A stretch of 64,000 nucleotides of DNA from CAYMSF01 sp964392985 (GCA_964392985.1 CAYMSF010000008.1:1-64000); one strand, 5' to 3'. Counted from the stretch's first letter, positions 35,990 through 45,433 are shown. Notes: a model not told the origin generated them from the letters alone. Program-made: numbers and translations.

Positions 35990-37180
35990 TCAACCTATCG
36001 CGGCAAATTCCCGCTCCATGATTTCCAGCGCCTGATTAATTTCTGTTTCACCGACGGTAAGCGGTGGCAGCAACCGCAGGACATTCTCACCGGCGGAAAG
36101 AATAATCAAACCGTTTTCCAGCATCTTTCCAATCATCGCCGCCACGTCACAATTCATCACAATACCAATCATCAAACCGGAACCGCGAACGGCTTGAATA
36201 CACTTGTATTTTGCCGCCATGCGATTCAATGCGGTCATGAGATATTCGCCCTGTTTTTTACAGTTTTCCAATATCTTTTCGTCTTCAAAGGTATCCAGAA
36301 CCGCAATAGCGGCTGCACATGCCAACGGAGTTCCACCGAAAGTGCTGGCGTGAGTTCCCGGTACAAGCACTCTGGCATATTCACGTTTGGCCATAAACGC
36401 CCCAATCGGATAACCATTGCCCAGCGCTTTCGCCATTGACAAGACATCCGGCTCCACGCCATACCGCTGAAACGCAAAAAAAGTTCCTGTACGTCCGACA
36501 CCGCATTGTACTTCATCGAACATCAACAAAATATTTTTCGCGGTACATAATTCCCGGACGGACTTGAGATATTCTTTGGTTGCTGGTATGATGCCGCCTT
36601 CGCCTTGCACCGGTTCCAGCATTACCGCGACAGTTTTGTCGGTAATGGCCTGTTCCAGCGCGGTAATATCATTGAACGGCACCTGGACAAACCCGGGCAT
36701 ATCCGGCGCAAAACCTTTCCTATATTTGCTCCTTCCCGTTGCCGCAAGCGTCGCCAGTGTCCGGCCATGGAATGAATCTGTCATGGTAATTATTTCAAAT
36801 TTACCTTGTTCCGACCCCCACTTACGGGCAAGTTTGATCATGCCTTCATTGGCTTCAGCGCCGCTGTTACAAAAAAAGGTAACGCCGTCAAATCCCTGCC
36901 GGGAAAGTTTTTCCGCCAGTAACGGTTGCAATTCATTAATATATAAGTTGGAAACGTGCACCAACCGGTCAACCTGTGCCTTGATCGCGGTTGAAACCGC
37001 CGGATGACAATGACCAAGGTTGCAAACACTGATACCGGCGGCGAAATCAAGATACCGCCGTCCTTCGGCAGACCAGACATAAGCACCCTGCCCCTTTGAC
37101 AGCACAATTTTCGGCGAATAGGTTTGCATTACATACTGCTGGTAACGTTCCACCGTAGTATTTACTTTTACTTCACTCAT
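35990..37180 (-). CDS. argD: acetylornithine aminotransferase
   Basis: 396 residues, a class-III PLP enzyme. FAAGISVCNLGHCHP near the start, FCNSGAEANEGMIKLARK, SFHGRTLATLAATG, LLMFDEVQCGVGRTG and SMAKALGNGYPIG with the PLP-binding Lys are as in ArgD. It transfers the amino group of glutamate to N-acetylglutamate semialdehyde (and often serves lysine synthesis too). It is the first gene of the run argD-argF-mntP-sdaA-araC, whose promoter must lie in 37181-37537. Confidence 0.95.
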   Translation of the reverse strand: MSEVKVNTTVERYQQYVMQTYSPKIVLSKGQGAYVWSAEGRRYLDFAAGISVCNLGHCHPAVSTAIKAQVDRLVHVSNLYINELQPLLAEKLSRQGFDGVTFFCNSGAEANEGMIKLARKWGSEQGKFEIITMTDSFHGRTLATLAATGRSKYRKGFAPDMPGFVQVPFNDITALEQAITDKTVAVMLEPVQGEGGIIPATKEYLKSVRELCTAKNILLMFDEVQCGVGRTGTFFAFQRYGVEPDVLSMAKALGNGYPIGAFMAKREYARVLVPGTHASTFGGTPLACAAAIAVLDTFEDEKILENCKKQGEYLMTALNRMAAKYKCIQAVRGSGLMIGIVMNCDVAAMIGKMLENGLIILSAGENVLRLLPPLTVGETEINQALEIMEREFAAIG

Positions 37181-37537
37181 TTTATATCCTTAAACTTTTC
37201 CCGGCTTTTTTATTGAATTACCGGTATAAACTGAAAAAATTCGAAAAAGAAAGGTTAATCTACAACACATTCTTGCAAAAAGCAAAATTTTCCCAAAAAA
37301 ATTATATCACATATAAAATGGCATACCCGGAATATCACCGGGCGTTGCGCCTGACGCGACACAAAGATAAAAGAGAAATGAAAAACAAATGCAAAAATTT
37401 AAAGTTTTCACCGTAAATAACTTGCATGCAGAAAAAATCACTTTATCTTTTCTATTACAGTTTAACTGAATTATTGATGACGCCATTCCTATACTGCGGG
37501 CGGACAAGAGCAAAAACAACTTAAACAGGATTAAAAA
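37181..37537. promoter_or_regulatory. divergent region between argD and the isomerase-like gene
   Basis: 357 bp, AT-rich. It should hold the arg promoter (minus) and the promoter of the gene at 37538 (plus). A small CCCGG...CCGGG dyad occurs at about 37327-37342. I find no clear ARG box. A 67-codon plus-strand ORF starting at a TTG lacks a ribosome site and is not called. Confidence 0.35.
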
Positions 37538-38302
37538 ATGTTAAAAAACGGGTTGGTATCAATATCGTTCCGGAATCTTTCTCCTGAAAAAATTGTTGAA
37601 ATGTGCATGAAATCCCGTTTGGACGGTATTGAATGGGGTGGCGACATCCACGTCCCGCATGGCAATATCGCGGTTGCGGAAAAAGTTGGTGGTATGACCG
37701 CGGATTCCGGTATGGCGGTCGCGGCCTATGGTTCATATTACCGCGCCGGAGTAAGTGAAGATGCCGGTTTAAGTTTCAATCAGGTATTGACTTCAGCCAG
37801 ACATCTCGGTGCACCGACAATCAGGGTCTGGGCCGGCAATAAAGGTTCTGATGCCGTCACCAAAGAGGAACGAAAGTCAATTGTTGCCGATTTGAAACGA
37901 ATTACTAAAATGGCATTTGATTCAAATATCACCATCAGTCTTGAGTTTCATGGCGGCACGCTGACCGATACCAACGACTCAACCTTCGAACTCCGCAATG
38001 AATTAGGCGATGCCGGCACAATGTTCTACTGGCAGCCACCAGTCAACAAACCCGTAAAATATTGTCTGGAAGGACTGAAAGGCGTGTTACCGGTACTATC
38101 TAACATTCACGCATTTCACTGGACCCCGGAACGTCGTCCGCTGGTTGAGGGGATTGAAAATTGGAAGCAGTATCTGGAACTGGCATCTTCGGACGGCAAA
38201 GACCGTTTTGTGATGCTCGAATTTTTTCTGGGTGATTTTGAAGCCCAATTCTATGCGGACGCGGCGATTCTCAAAGAGTTGACTGGTCGCTTTGATATGT
38301 AA
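37538..38302 (+). CDS. sugar phosphate isomerase/epimerase-like TIM-barrel protein
   Basis: 254 residues, xylose-isomerase-like AP-endonuclease-2 fold. Signs are LDGIEWGGD near the N-terminus, TIRVWAGNKGS, and metal-site candidates in ISLEFHGGT, IHAFHWTPE and MLEFFLGDF. Such enzymes interconvert ketoses or sugar acids. There is no signal peptide. No typical partner dehydrogenase is adjacent; the next two genes encode small envelope proteins, so the role is open. Confidence 0.75.
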   Translation: MLKNGLVSISFRNLSPEKIVEMCMKSRLDGIEWGGDIHVPHGNIAVAEKVGGMTADSGMAVAAYGSYYRAGVSEDAGLSFNQVLTSARHLGAPTIRVWAGNKGSDAVTKEERKSIVADLKRITKMAFDSNITISLEFHGGTLTDTNDSTFELRNELGDAGTMFYWQPPVNKPVKYCLEGLKGVLPVLSNIHAFHWTPERRPLVEGIENWKQYLELASSDGKDRFVMLEFFLGDFEAQFYADAAILKELTGRFDM

Positions 38303-38338
38303 GGCGACGGTAATTAATAAACGAAAAGCGAGGTGATG

Positions 38339-39148
38339 ATGTCTGAATTCTCCAAAAAATCCGAATCATATCATATCAGTGGCATCAAAGACGGTTCCGG
38401 TAGAAACGGTTGTATGTTTTATCTGTTTCTGCTCGGGTTGGCTGTCATAACTGCCGCGGCAATAATATTGTATCAAATGGTAAGCATTCCCAAAAACACC
38501 GCCAAAAGCCTGGTAGAAACTCTTCGCGGTGAAACTAAAATTACTGAAAAAATCGCCACTGAATTCTCAAAAATCACCGGCAGACAGGATTTGCTGTTGT
38601 GCACCGAAAATGAAACCTTGTCGGATTTCAAAACGATTGAACGCACTGTCGCGACAATCACCAGCAAAGCCTACTTTGCGGTACGCGTTCCGGTTGAATA
38701 CAACTACCTCATACCGCTTAATGAACGGCAAAACTGGAATTTTGAATGCAAATCAGGCACCCTTGAGATAACAGCTCCGTCAATAAAATTCCTCGACCCG
38801 AATATTAAATGGCTTGATTCTGAACAATTCATCTACGGCGGTGTTTTGATTGACAGCAGCAAGGCGATGGATGAAATGAAAGAGAAGTTGTCAACAATCG
38901 CCAAACGTAACGCAACTAGAAAAGCCAATTCAGAAACCATCCGGCAGGCGGCAAGGATGAGTATTGCAAAGTTCTTTAATGAATGGCTGTCCGGCAAGAT
39001 AAGACGGGAATACCAGTTGCAGAATATTGCAATCAAATTCAAAGGTGAACCGGACTTTCCGGCGGTAAAGTTCGTCTTGTCATCCGCACCGCAAGCACCG
39101 GCAGTTTTTCCATCACCTGTCGTCAAAGAAAAAATTATTGGACAATAG
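38339..39148 (+). CDS. membrane-anchored protein, possibly DUF4230-like
   Basis: 269 residues from the ATG at 38339, placed 5 bp after GCGAGG. One membrane helix (about 25-45, MFYLFLLGLAVITAAAIILY) anchors an outer domain with ITSKAYFAVRVPVEYNYLIP, ITAPSIKFLDPNIKW and a charged helix ending in SIAKFFNEWL. The order of a beta-rich segment with an aromatic motif and then a helix resembles DUF4230, but I am not sure. No function is known. It is 36 bp after the isomerase-like gene and 54 bp before the next small membrane protein. Confidence 0.6.
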   Translation: MSEFSKKSESYHISGIKDGSGRNGCMFYLFLLGLAVITAAAIILYQMVSIPKNTAKSLVETLRGETKITEKIATEFSKITGRQDLLLCTENETLSDFKTIERTVATITSKAYFAVRVPVEYNYLIPLNERQNWNFECKSGTLEITAPSIKFLDPNIKWLDSEQFIYGGVLIDSSKAMDEMKEKLSTIAKRNATRKANSETIRQAARMSIAKFFNEWLSGKIRREYQLQNIAIKFKGEPDFPAVKFVLSSAPQAPAVFPSPVVKEKIIGQ

Positions 39149-39202
39149 TTCCAATTGGCATAAACCGGAAACAGGTTTGTGAATGTTTTTACCGGAGTAT
39201 AA

Positions 39203-39559
39203 ATGCAGAAACTGTTGCAGACACTTGGACTTGATCCGCTGGTGGCATTCACCGTCGTTGCGATTGACGCTATGTTGTTCGTTCCGGATGCCAGCGGAGC
39301 GGGATGGTTCATCTCGCTGATGGTGGCAATACTTCTCGTCATTCCGGTAATCATCATGCAGCGATTTTCGTATCATGACACCTGGCGGATTGCATTGGCA
39401 AAGGGCATCATCATCGGAATACTCACCGCCATTCCAAGCCCGCTTCCATCTATCGCCACTGCCGCATTCGGCATTGCCGGACTTATCTCGTTATTGCGCG
39501 AGGGTGGAATCAAACGCCTTATTCCAAGCGAACAAAACTTCAGGCAGGAAAAACCCTAA
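39203..39559 (+). CDS. small polytopic membrane protein
   Basis: 118 residues with about three membrane helices: LVAFTVVAIDAMLFV, FISLMVAILLVIPVIIM and IALAKGIIIGILTAIPSPLP. A Pro-rich last helix and a charged tail follow. It resembles small DUF-type membrane proteins of PVC bacteria, but I do not recognise it. It is in line with the two genes before it and convergent with the Rrf2 gene, which ends 9 bp away. Confidence 0.65.
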   Translation: MQKLLQTLGLDPLVAFTVVAIDAMLFVPDASGAGWFISLMVAILLVIPVIIMQRFSYHDTWRIALAKGIIIGILTAIPSPLPSIATAAFGIAGLISLLREGGIKRLIPSEQNFRQEKP

Positions 39560-39568
39560 CAACAGGTA

Positions 39569-40000
39569 TCAGATTACGTAATCCGGTTCCTGTTTATTCA
39601 TATCAATAACTTTTCGTAAAGAGAATTTTGCCATTTCCCGGCGAAAGATTGTTGAAATATTGCGCCATACTTTAGTGGCGCGGCAGGAACGCATCTGCGG
39701 ACAAGGCACGTCGTTCTGCTCACAATCAACCAACGTCAATTTGCCTTCAAACAGTTCAACAACGTCAAGAATGGTAATAGTTTCCGGCGGCTTTGCGAGA
39801 AAATAACCGCCATTGCAACCGCGTTCGGTACGCACCAGTTTAGCCTCTTTCAGCTTAATCATTATCTGTTCCAGATATGCTTCAGTGAATTTCTGCTCCT
39901 GCGCGATATCTTTCCCCTTCAGCGCGACATTTTCGCCATAATGTTCGCCGAGTTGAATCAATATGCGTAAGCCATACCGGGTTTTAGTTGAAAAATTCAT
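39569..40000 (-). CDS. Rrf2-family regulator with iron-sulfur-type cysteines
   Basis: 143 residues. The N-terminal winged helix has FSTKTRYGLRILIQL, DIAQEQKFTEAYLEQIMIKL and TERGCNGGYFLAKPP. The loop DCEQNDVPCPQMRSC has three Cys in C-x6-C-x5-C spacing, close to the cluster-binding loop of IscR, NsrR and RsrR, so an iron-sulfur sensor is likely. An AGGTGGA ribosome site precedes the ATG. A TGTAAA-TG-TTTACA palindrome lies just upstream (40013-40026), suggesting autoregulation. No isc or suf genes are in the window. Confidence 0.88.
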   Translation of the reverse strand: MNFSTKTRYGLRILIQLGEHYGENVALKGKDIAQEQKFTEAYLEQIMIKLKEAKLVRTERGCNGGYFLAKPPETITILDVVELFEGKLTLVDCEQNDVPCPQMRSCRATKVWRNISTIFRREMAKFSLRKVIDMNKQEPDYVI

Positions 40001-40012
40001 TATCCACCTGTT

Positions 40013-40026
40013 TGTAAATGTTTACA
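40013..40026. promoter_or_regulatory. palindrome upstream of the Rrf2 gene
   Basis: TGTAAATGTTTACA: 6-bp arms around TG, 12 bp before the Rrf2 start and next to its ribosome site. The position fits autorepression. It could also bind another regulator. Confidence 0.4.
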
Positions 40027-40241
40027 CATCCATGTTGAATTTGCCCGAACAGACAAACTGTAACACTACATATTATATAGTATAACCGCAATATCCAACC
40101 GTGTCAACAAGGGAAAAGAGAATCTATACATTTTTGATAGGATATTGTTATTATAAGAGTATTACGTCGAAAATCTGTGCAGGCGAATTTCTCAACGTCC
40201 CAAACGTTCAGCAATCTACCAGTTGCGAAGATTTAATATTG

Positions 40242-41243
40242 CTATTTCCGCCAGGGCAGTTCGAACCTTCCGGATTCATAGAGGCAGTTTAACGCGACGG
40301 CTGCACCGGCATAGGAAGCGAGCTCATGTTTCAGTCCGCATGGAACGATTTCACAAACACTCAACGGCTGTTCCCAGCAGAAACGCGGCAGATATCTTTT
40401 TACCGGTTCAAAGAACAGATCGCCGGTAGACCAGGCAATTGTTCCAAGAATGATTTTTTCCGGGTTGAGGGTATTGATGAGAACGCCGAAGGCCTGAGCG
40501 TTGCGCAGACACATTTCGTCCCAGAGTTTAACGGCGTAGTTGTCGCCGGCTTTAACCGCCTTTACCAGCGCCACAACATCAACATCGGTAATTTTGCCAC
40601 CGGCGAATTGAATAATCGGATGATTTGGCTGTCCTGCGAGTTCAAGCTGCATCCGTTGTGCCAGGGCGCGACCACCGCAGAATACTTCATAGCATCCGCG
40701 CAACCCGCAATTGCATTGCGGTCCGTTAATGTCGAGAACCACATGACCAATCTCGCCGGCATAGAAATTCTGTCCTTGAATAAGATGCCCGTTGGCAACA
40801 ATGCCGCCACCGACACCGGTACTCATCGTCAAATAAATAATATTTTTGCCACCGATTCCGGCGCCGTAAAACCATTCTGCCAGAACGCCGGCATTCGCAT
40901 CATTATCAAAGAACCCTTCAATGCCAAGCGCATCGGAAAGATATTTTTTGATATGGACGTTGCGCCAGTGCGGGTTGTTCGGCGGCGAAACAATAATGCC
41001 GTTAGGAACATCCGACGGAGAAGGCGAAGAGATGCCGATGCCTTTAACCATGTCGTTAGTAAATCCGGCGGCGCTAATCAATTTCTGACCGATTTCCGCC
41101 AGGAGGGGTAATACCACCGCGGGGTCAGTGTCTTTGTTGTCCAGACGTTCAGAGCCATAGATTTTGCCGTCGCTTGAACATAGACCGATACCGATTTTAG
41201 TGCCACCGATATCATAACCGAGTACAGGAAATATTTCAGACAT
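40242..41243 (-). CDS. ROK-family sugar kinase
   Basis: 333 residues. It has the ATP-binding LGYDIGGTKIGIGLC at the start, FDNDANAGVLAEW with the catalytic Asp, GTGVGGG in the form STGVGGGIVANG, EIGHVVLD, and the zinc motif CNCGLRGCYEVFCGG. There is no N-terminal winged helix, so it is a kinase and not a ROK repressor. It most likely phosphorylates glucose or a related hexose or N-acetyl sugar in the cytoplasm. It is divergent from exbB with a 20-bp palindrome between them. Confidence 0.9.
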   Translation of the reverse strand: MSEIFPVLGYDIGGTKIGIGLCSSDGKIYGSERLDNKDTDPAVVLPLLAEIGQKLISAAGFTNDMVKGIGISSPSPSDVPNGIIVSPPNNPHWRNVHIKKYLSDALGIEGFFDNDANAGVLAEWFYGAGIGGKNIIYLTMSTGVGGGIVANGHLIQGQNFYAGEIGHVVLDINGPQCNCGLRGCYEVFCGGRALAQRMQLELAGQPNHPIIQFAGGKITDVDVVALVKAVKAGDNYAVKLWDEMCLRNAQAFGVLINTLNPEKIILGTIAWSTGDLFFEPVKRYLPRFCWEQPLSVCEIVPCGLKHELASYAGAAVALNCLYESGRFELPWRK

Positions 41244-41354
41244 TTATCCTTCCTTGCGCCAGAAGCGCGATACACACAGAGTTGCCGCAGAATCAACGGC
41301 GTCAACATCCGGTTATTTTCTTTATAAATTTTATATTTGGAACTATTTATTTTA

Positions 41355-41374
41355 TAATATAGCCTGCTATATTA
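41355..41374. promoter_or_regulatory. 20-bp palindrome between the ROK gene and exbB
   Basis: TAATATAGCCTGCTATATTA: perfect 9-bp arms with a CT centre. It lies 111 bp from the ROK start and 116 bp from the exbB start, so it may serve both. The sequence differs from the GntR/LacI sites at 4302 and 5511, so a different regulator is expected. Confidence 0.5.
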
Positions 41375-41490
41375 AAATATTAAAGTTACGAACGGTAATT
41401 TTGCTTTTCCGGTTATTTGCCGGTTAGCGTTTTTTTGCTGAATAATCAGCTATATAGATTAAGTAATAATATTATTTTCTGGAGGATTTT

Positions 41491-42237
41491 ATGTTAATCT
41501 GCGGGTTTCCGACCTTGGCCTCTGCATCCGGACTGACTTATGCCTTTAACCACAGCGATTTTGTCGGACAAATGTTCGTGATACTGCTACTGGTCAGTTC
41601 TGTATTCACCTGGACCATCATGATTGAGCGCGGTCTGTTCATTTTTCGCGCTAAAAAATTGTCAATGATTTTCATGCAGAGCTTGAAACGGAAACGCCAC
41701 CTGCCCGATATATACCGGGAAAGCCGCGACAATCCCTGCCCGCTTGCCATCGTCTATAAAACCGGCATGGATAAACTGCTCGAATTTTACTCCATCCCCT
41801 CAGAACAACTCCTGTCATATCCGGAACAATACCAGTACAAAAAACTGAGCGACATTCAGAAAGAGGCAGTCCGCATCGCCATGGAACGCGAAGTATCATA
41901 CCAGATTGAAGATTTGGAACGGCGTGTCGGTATGCTGGCCACCGTCGTCAGCGCAAGCCCGTTCCTCGGTCTGCTCGGAACCGTCTGGGGAATCATGGTG
42001 GCATTCTGCGGTATCGCTGCTCAAGGTCGCGCTGAAATCGGCGCACTCGCACCCGGGATAAGCGGCGCGTTGTTGACTACCGTTGTCGCTCTGGTCGTGG
42101 CAATCCCGTCACTTATCGGCTACAACCTGATTACCGCCAATATCAGAAATGTCATCGTCCACATGGATAACTTCACCGAAGAATTCATGGCCAGGGTTAA
42201 TCTGGAACAGTTAGAAGTTGACAAGAACGAACGCTGA
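41491..42237 (+). CDS. exbB: MotA/TolQ/ExbB proton channel protein
   Basis: 248 residues with three membrane helices: VILLLVSSVFTWTIMIERGL, then after a long cytoplasmic loop MLATVVSASPFLGLLGTVWGIMVAF and LAPGISGALLTTVVALVVAI. The GLLGTVWGI and SGALLTTVVAL segments are the conserved channel helices. With ExbD it uses the proton gradient to move TonB or a Tol partner. A GGAGG site precedes the ATG. ExbB and TolQ cannot be told apart by this sequence alone; the TonB-like third gene favours ExbB. Confidence 0.85.
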   Translation: MLICGFPTLASASGLTYAFNHSDFVGQMFVILLLVSSVFTWTIMIERGLFIFRAKKLSMIFMQSLKRKRHLPDIYRESRDNPCPLAIVYKTGMDKLLEFYSIPSEQLLSYPEQYQYKKLSDIQKEAVRIAMEREVSYQIEDLERRVGMLATVVSASPFLGLLGTVWGIMVAFCGIAAQGRAEIGALAPGISGALLTTVVALVVAIPSLIGYNLITANIRNVIVHMDNFTEEFMARVNLEQLEVDKNER

Positions 42238-42254
42238 GGCGGGGAGAATTTTTG

Positions 42255-42665
42255 ATGAAAAAGCGGCGCATAATGACCGGAGCGATTGACCAGATCAATA
42301 TGACTCCATTGATTGATATCACCTTCTTTCTGCTGGTTATCTTTCTGATTACCATGCCGATTATCGAATTCAGCACCTCGGTGACGCCGCCGCAGTTGAA
42401 TGCCAAACCGCTGCCGGAGGAAAATAAATCGGTTTCCATCGACAAAGAGGGCAATATCGTTTACGAAAAACGAATCATTTCCACCGAACAACTGGTCGAG
42501 GAACTGCGCAAATTGAAAATGATGGATGCCAAAATAACCCTGCTGCTGCGTGCAGATGGCAGTCGCCCCTACAAAGAAGTTATTTCGCTGATGCGCACCA
42601 TTAAAAATTCCGGTTTCCAGAATATATCACTCGTCACCCAGGCTGAGGCAAAGGGAGGCAAGTAA
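42255..42665 (+). CDS. exbD: ExbD/TolR family biopolymer transport protein
   Basis: 136 residues from the ATG at 42255, after GGGGAG. One membrane helix carries the essential Asp in NMTPLIDITFFLLVIFLIT, followed by a periplasmic domain ending in VISLMRTIKNSGFQNISLVT. It works with the upstream ExbB. The gap to exbB is 17 bp and to the TonB-like gene 6 bp, a clear operon. Confidence 0.9.
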   Translation: MKKRRIMTGAIDQINMTPLIDITFFLLVIFLITMPIIEFSTSVTPPQLNAKPLPEENKSVSIDKEGNIVYEKRIISTEQLVEELRKLKMMDAKITLLLRADGSRPYKEVISLMRTIKNSGFQNISLVTQAEAKGGK

Positions 42666-42671
42666 TTTATC

Positions 42672-43589
42672 ATGATTCCTCAGATGACCAATTCGATGTC
42701 CTCCCGTGTGACTGAAGTGCAGCCGCTTGTTTCCAAACGTGCCCGCAAACGCATTACCAAAGGCGTAATCATCGCCCACCTGATTATTATCATTACTCCG
42801 TTCCTTGCCGTTTCCATCTCGGAATGGTTTGAACCACCGAAAATTGAAACCGTCAATATTGATTTGAAAATGCTGCCACTGAAAATTTCCGCTCGTACCA
42901 ATGTTCCCGAGGGCAACCCGCCGCCGGGCGATCCAGGTCCGCCGCCACCTCCGGAACCTAATCCACCGAAAATCATGCCGGCACCGCAGGAACCAATCGT
43001 CAAGGAACCGGTCATCAACCTCCCGAAACCACCTCCGGACGAACCTAGAGTGGTCACCCCGGATATTCAGAAAATCCTGAAGAAAATAGAGAAACAGAAA
43101 GAGGAACGAGAGACCGCAAAAAAAGCACTCGACGCTCAGAAACGCGAAAAGGAAAATGCCAAAGCATTTAAACCGGCATCGGCGGCAGATATTGCTCAGT
43201 TGAATCGCGTCGGACCACCCGGCAGCGGTGGCAGCGGCAAGGGGGCTGGCACCGGCGCGCCGACAACCGGCCCGATCGGTCCCGGCGGACGCGGCACCGG
43301 CGAATTTACCGCCAGCTATGAAGATTATCTCGGCACCTATTTAAAGCGATATTGGGAAACACCGGAAAAACGGTTGCTGAACGGCAAAAAACCGGAAGTA
43401 ACGGTTCAGATCAGCATCGCCTCTGACGGACGCATCGTCGGTCACCGGATTATCCGCCCCAGCAACAATCAACTCATGGATGATTCCGTTGAACGCATCT
43501 TTTCCATCCTGCGGCAGGTTCAGGCGCCACCGGACGGAAAACCACGCGAAATCGCCTTAATTTTTGAACTCGGTCCGGACGAACAGTAA
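42672..43589 (+). CDS. TonB-like energy-transducing protein
   Basis: 305 residues. An N-terminal membrane helix (about 31-48, VIIAHLIIIITPFLAVSI) is followed by a Pro-rich stretch (PPPGDPGPPPPPEP), a coiled-coil segment rich in Lys and Glu (KILKKIEKQKEERE), a Gly-rich linker, and a C-terminal TonB/TolA-like domain (about 215-305) with YLKRYWETPEK, VTVQISIASDGRIVGHRI and QVQAPPDGKP. It spans the periplasm and passes energy from ExbBD to outer-membrane receptors. The coiled coil makes it partly TolA-like. No receptor gene is adjacent. Confidence 0.8.
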   Translation: MIPQMTNSMSSRVTEVQPLVSKRARKRITKGVIIAHLIIIITPFLAVSISEWFEPPKIETVNIDLKMLPLKISARTNVPEGNPPPGDPGPPPPPEPNPPKIMPAPQEPIVKEPVINLPKPPPDEPRVVTPDIQKILKKIEKQKEERETAKKALDAQKREKENAKAFKPASAADIAQLNRVGPPGSGGSGKGAGTGAPTTGPIGPGGRGTGEFTASYEDYLGTYLKRYWETPEKRLLNGKKPEVTVQISIASDGRIVGHRIIRPSNNQLMDDSVERIFSILRQVQAPPDGKPREIALIFELGPDEQ

Positions 43590-43664
43590 TTCTGTAACGG
43601 GGGTTGTGCCATTCGGCAATCCAGGTATTTTTCGTGGCAATAGAGGATTTAATTGGGTTTGGTA

Positions 43665-45074
43665 TTATACCGGTTTCAGGCGGTAGCCGCCGGGAGCATC
43701 TTCAACCACCCAGCCAAGCTGTTTAATCGCTTCGCGGAGTTCATCAGAACGCGCAAAATTCTTGTTTTTCCGTGCCTGCAAACGTTCATCGGCAAGAGCG
43801 ATGACTGCGTCAGGCGCGGTCTCACCGATTGCCTCATCCGGATTGAATACCGCAAAAATGCGGTTGAAATCACGGAATTGCGCTTTGATGATTTCAGCTC
43901 CGGCCGGAGAGAGTGTATTCGCATCCAGTAAACGGTTGGCTTCATGCTGCAATGCAAAAACTGCGGCAATCGCCTCGGCAATATTCAAATCATCATTCAG
44001 TGCATTAGCGAAATCATTCTGACATTTTGCCGTAAACTGTTTAATCTCCTCTTCATTACCGTTTGCACCTGAGGCTGATTTCAGCCGGATGAACAGTTCG
44101 TTAAATTTCTTCAACACTGTACGCGCCTGTTCACAGGCGTCAAATGAAAAGTTCAATTTTTTCCGGTAGTGCGTTCCCAGCAACACCCAGCGTAATTCAT
44201 TGCCACTGAATCCGCGACTGATTAAATCCCGCAAGGTGAAAAAGTTACCGGCGGATTTGGACATTTTCTCGCCATTGACAATCAAGTGATCGCAATGTAG
44301 CCAGTAGTTGACATAACGGCATCCGTTGGCAGATTCACTCTGCGCTATTTCATCTTCATGGTGCGGGAACATATTGTCGACGCCGCCAGTATGGATGTCG
44401 AATGTCTTACCGAGATATTTCATACTCATCGCACTGCATTCGATATGCCAGCCAGGGCGTCCTTTGCCCCAGGGACTGTCCCACCACACGTCGCCGTCAT
44501 TTTCATCCCAGCTTTTCCACAGGGCAAAATCTGCAACCGCGTCTTTGGCGTATTCATCGGTTTTGATTCGAACACCGGCACGCTGGTTTTCCATATCAAT
44601 TCTGGCGAGTTTACCGTATTCGGGGAATTTAGCAATTGAGAAATAGATGGAATTGTCTTCGGCACGGTAAGCGTAACCCTTATCCATCAAAGCCTGTACC
44701 AGTGCAATCATCTCAGGAATATGGTCCGTTGCGGCGGGATAAAATTCCGCCGGTTCGATTGCCAGCGTCTTTAAATCACTAAAAAATTCCTGTTTATACT
44801 TTGCCGTGAAGTCACGCAATGGTATTCCGGCGGCGATGGAATTGCGAATCGTTTTGTCGTCAACATCAGTCAGATTCATCACTTGAACCACCCGGTAACC
44901 GGTATATTTCAAAACGCGCCTAAGCAGATCTTCAAAGATATATGCTCTGAAATTGCCGATATGGGCAAAATTATAAACCGTCGGTCCGCAAGTATAGAGT
45001 CGCGCCTCGCCGGAGGAAACCGGCGAAAAAGCTTCCAGCTTTCGTCCCATCGTATTGAAAAATTGCAACGCCAT
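43665..45074 (-). CDS. cysS: cysteinyl-tRNA synthetase
   Basis: 469 residues from the ATG at 45074 (a GTG one codon earlier is the alternative). YTCGPTVYNFAHIGNFR contains the zinc Cys and the HIGH-type motif (HIGN, usual for CysRS); GWHIECSAMSMKYLG and HHEDEIAQSE supply the other zinc ligands; KMSKSAGNFFTL is the KMSKS loop. It charges tRNA-Cys. It is convergent with the exbB operon. A single gene, full length. Confidence 0.97.
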   Translation of the reverse strand: MALQFFNTMGRKLEAFSPVSSGEARLYTCGPTVYNFAHIGNFRAYIFEDLLRRVLKYTGYRVVQVMNLTDVDDKTIRNSIAAGIPLRDFTAKYKQEFFSDLKTLAIEPAEFYPAATDHIPEMIALVQALMDKGYAYRAEDNSIYFSIAKFPEYGKLARIDMENQRAGVRIKTDEYAKDAVADFALWKSWDENDGDVWWDSPWGKGRPGWHIECSAMSMKYLGKTFDIHTGGVDNMFPHHEDEIAQSESANGCRYVNYWLHCDHLIVNGEKMSKSAGNFFTLRDLISRGFSGNELRWVLLGTHYRKKLNFSFDACEQARTVLKKFNELFIRLKSASGANGNEEEIKQFTAKCQNDFANALNDDLNIAEAIAAVFALQHEANRLLDANTLSPAGAEIIKAQFRDFNRIFAVFNPDEAIGETAPDAVIALADERLQARKNKNFARSDELREAIKQLGWVVEDAPGGYRLKPV

Positions 45075-45433
45075 CACACTATCCCTATGGCCGGCATCCC
45101 GGCATTATCCCAACGGTTACACTTGAACCTTTTCTGCTCTGTAATAATACCGCAGACTCCGATATTATTTATGAAATTCAAAAAAACCAGTGTAAAATCT
45201 ATCACCATTTGTCCCAAAAATCAAGCAGGAAGCGGCGATTATCAGTTACCCGTACCGCGCCGTGCTGATTTTTGCACGTTTTCGTGATTTACGGTTGAAT
45301 CTCGCCGTTTGGCGGTGTAATTTTTCGTTCAGTAACACCGTTTTGCACCACAGTAATATTATATATCATTGATTAATTTGTTCTATTCTTGACTTTTTGA
45401 CAGTAACAATAAACAAGGTATAAAAGAATAATT
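45075..45433. promoter_or_regulatory. divergent region between cysS and waaG
   Basis: 359 bp between divergent starts. It holds promoters for both genes. A small GCCGTTTGGC dyad occurs near 45304-45320. I see no tRNA, riboswitch or T-box pattern. The half near waaG is AT-rich, with ACAAGG ahead of its ATG. Confidence 0.35.

Noticed and set aside
40326..41111. 261-codon ORF on the plus strand opposite the ROK kinase
   Set aside because: No recognisable domain, and the minus strand encodes a complete ROK kinase with intact motifs.
45280..45330. GGTTGAATCTC near 45290 as a tRNA T-loop
   Set aside because: No matching acceptor, anticodon or D-arm stems can be folded around it.
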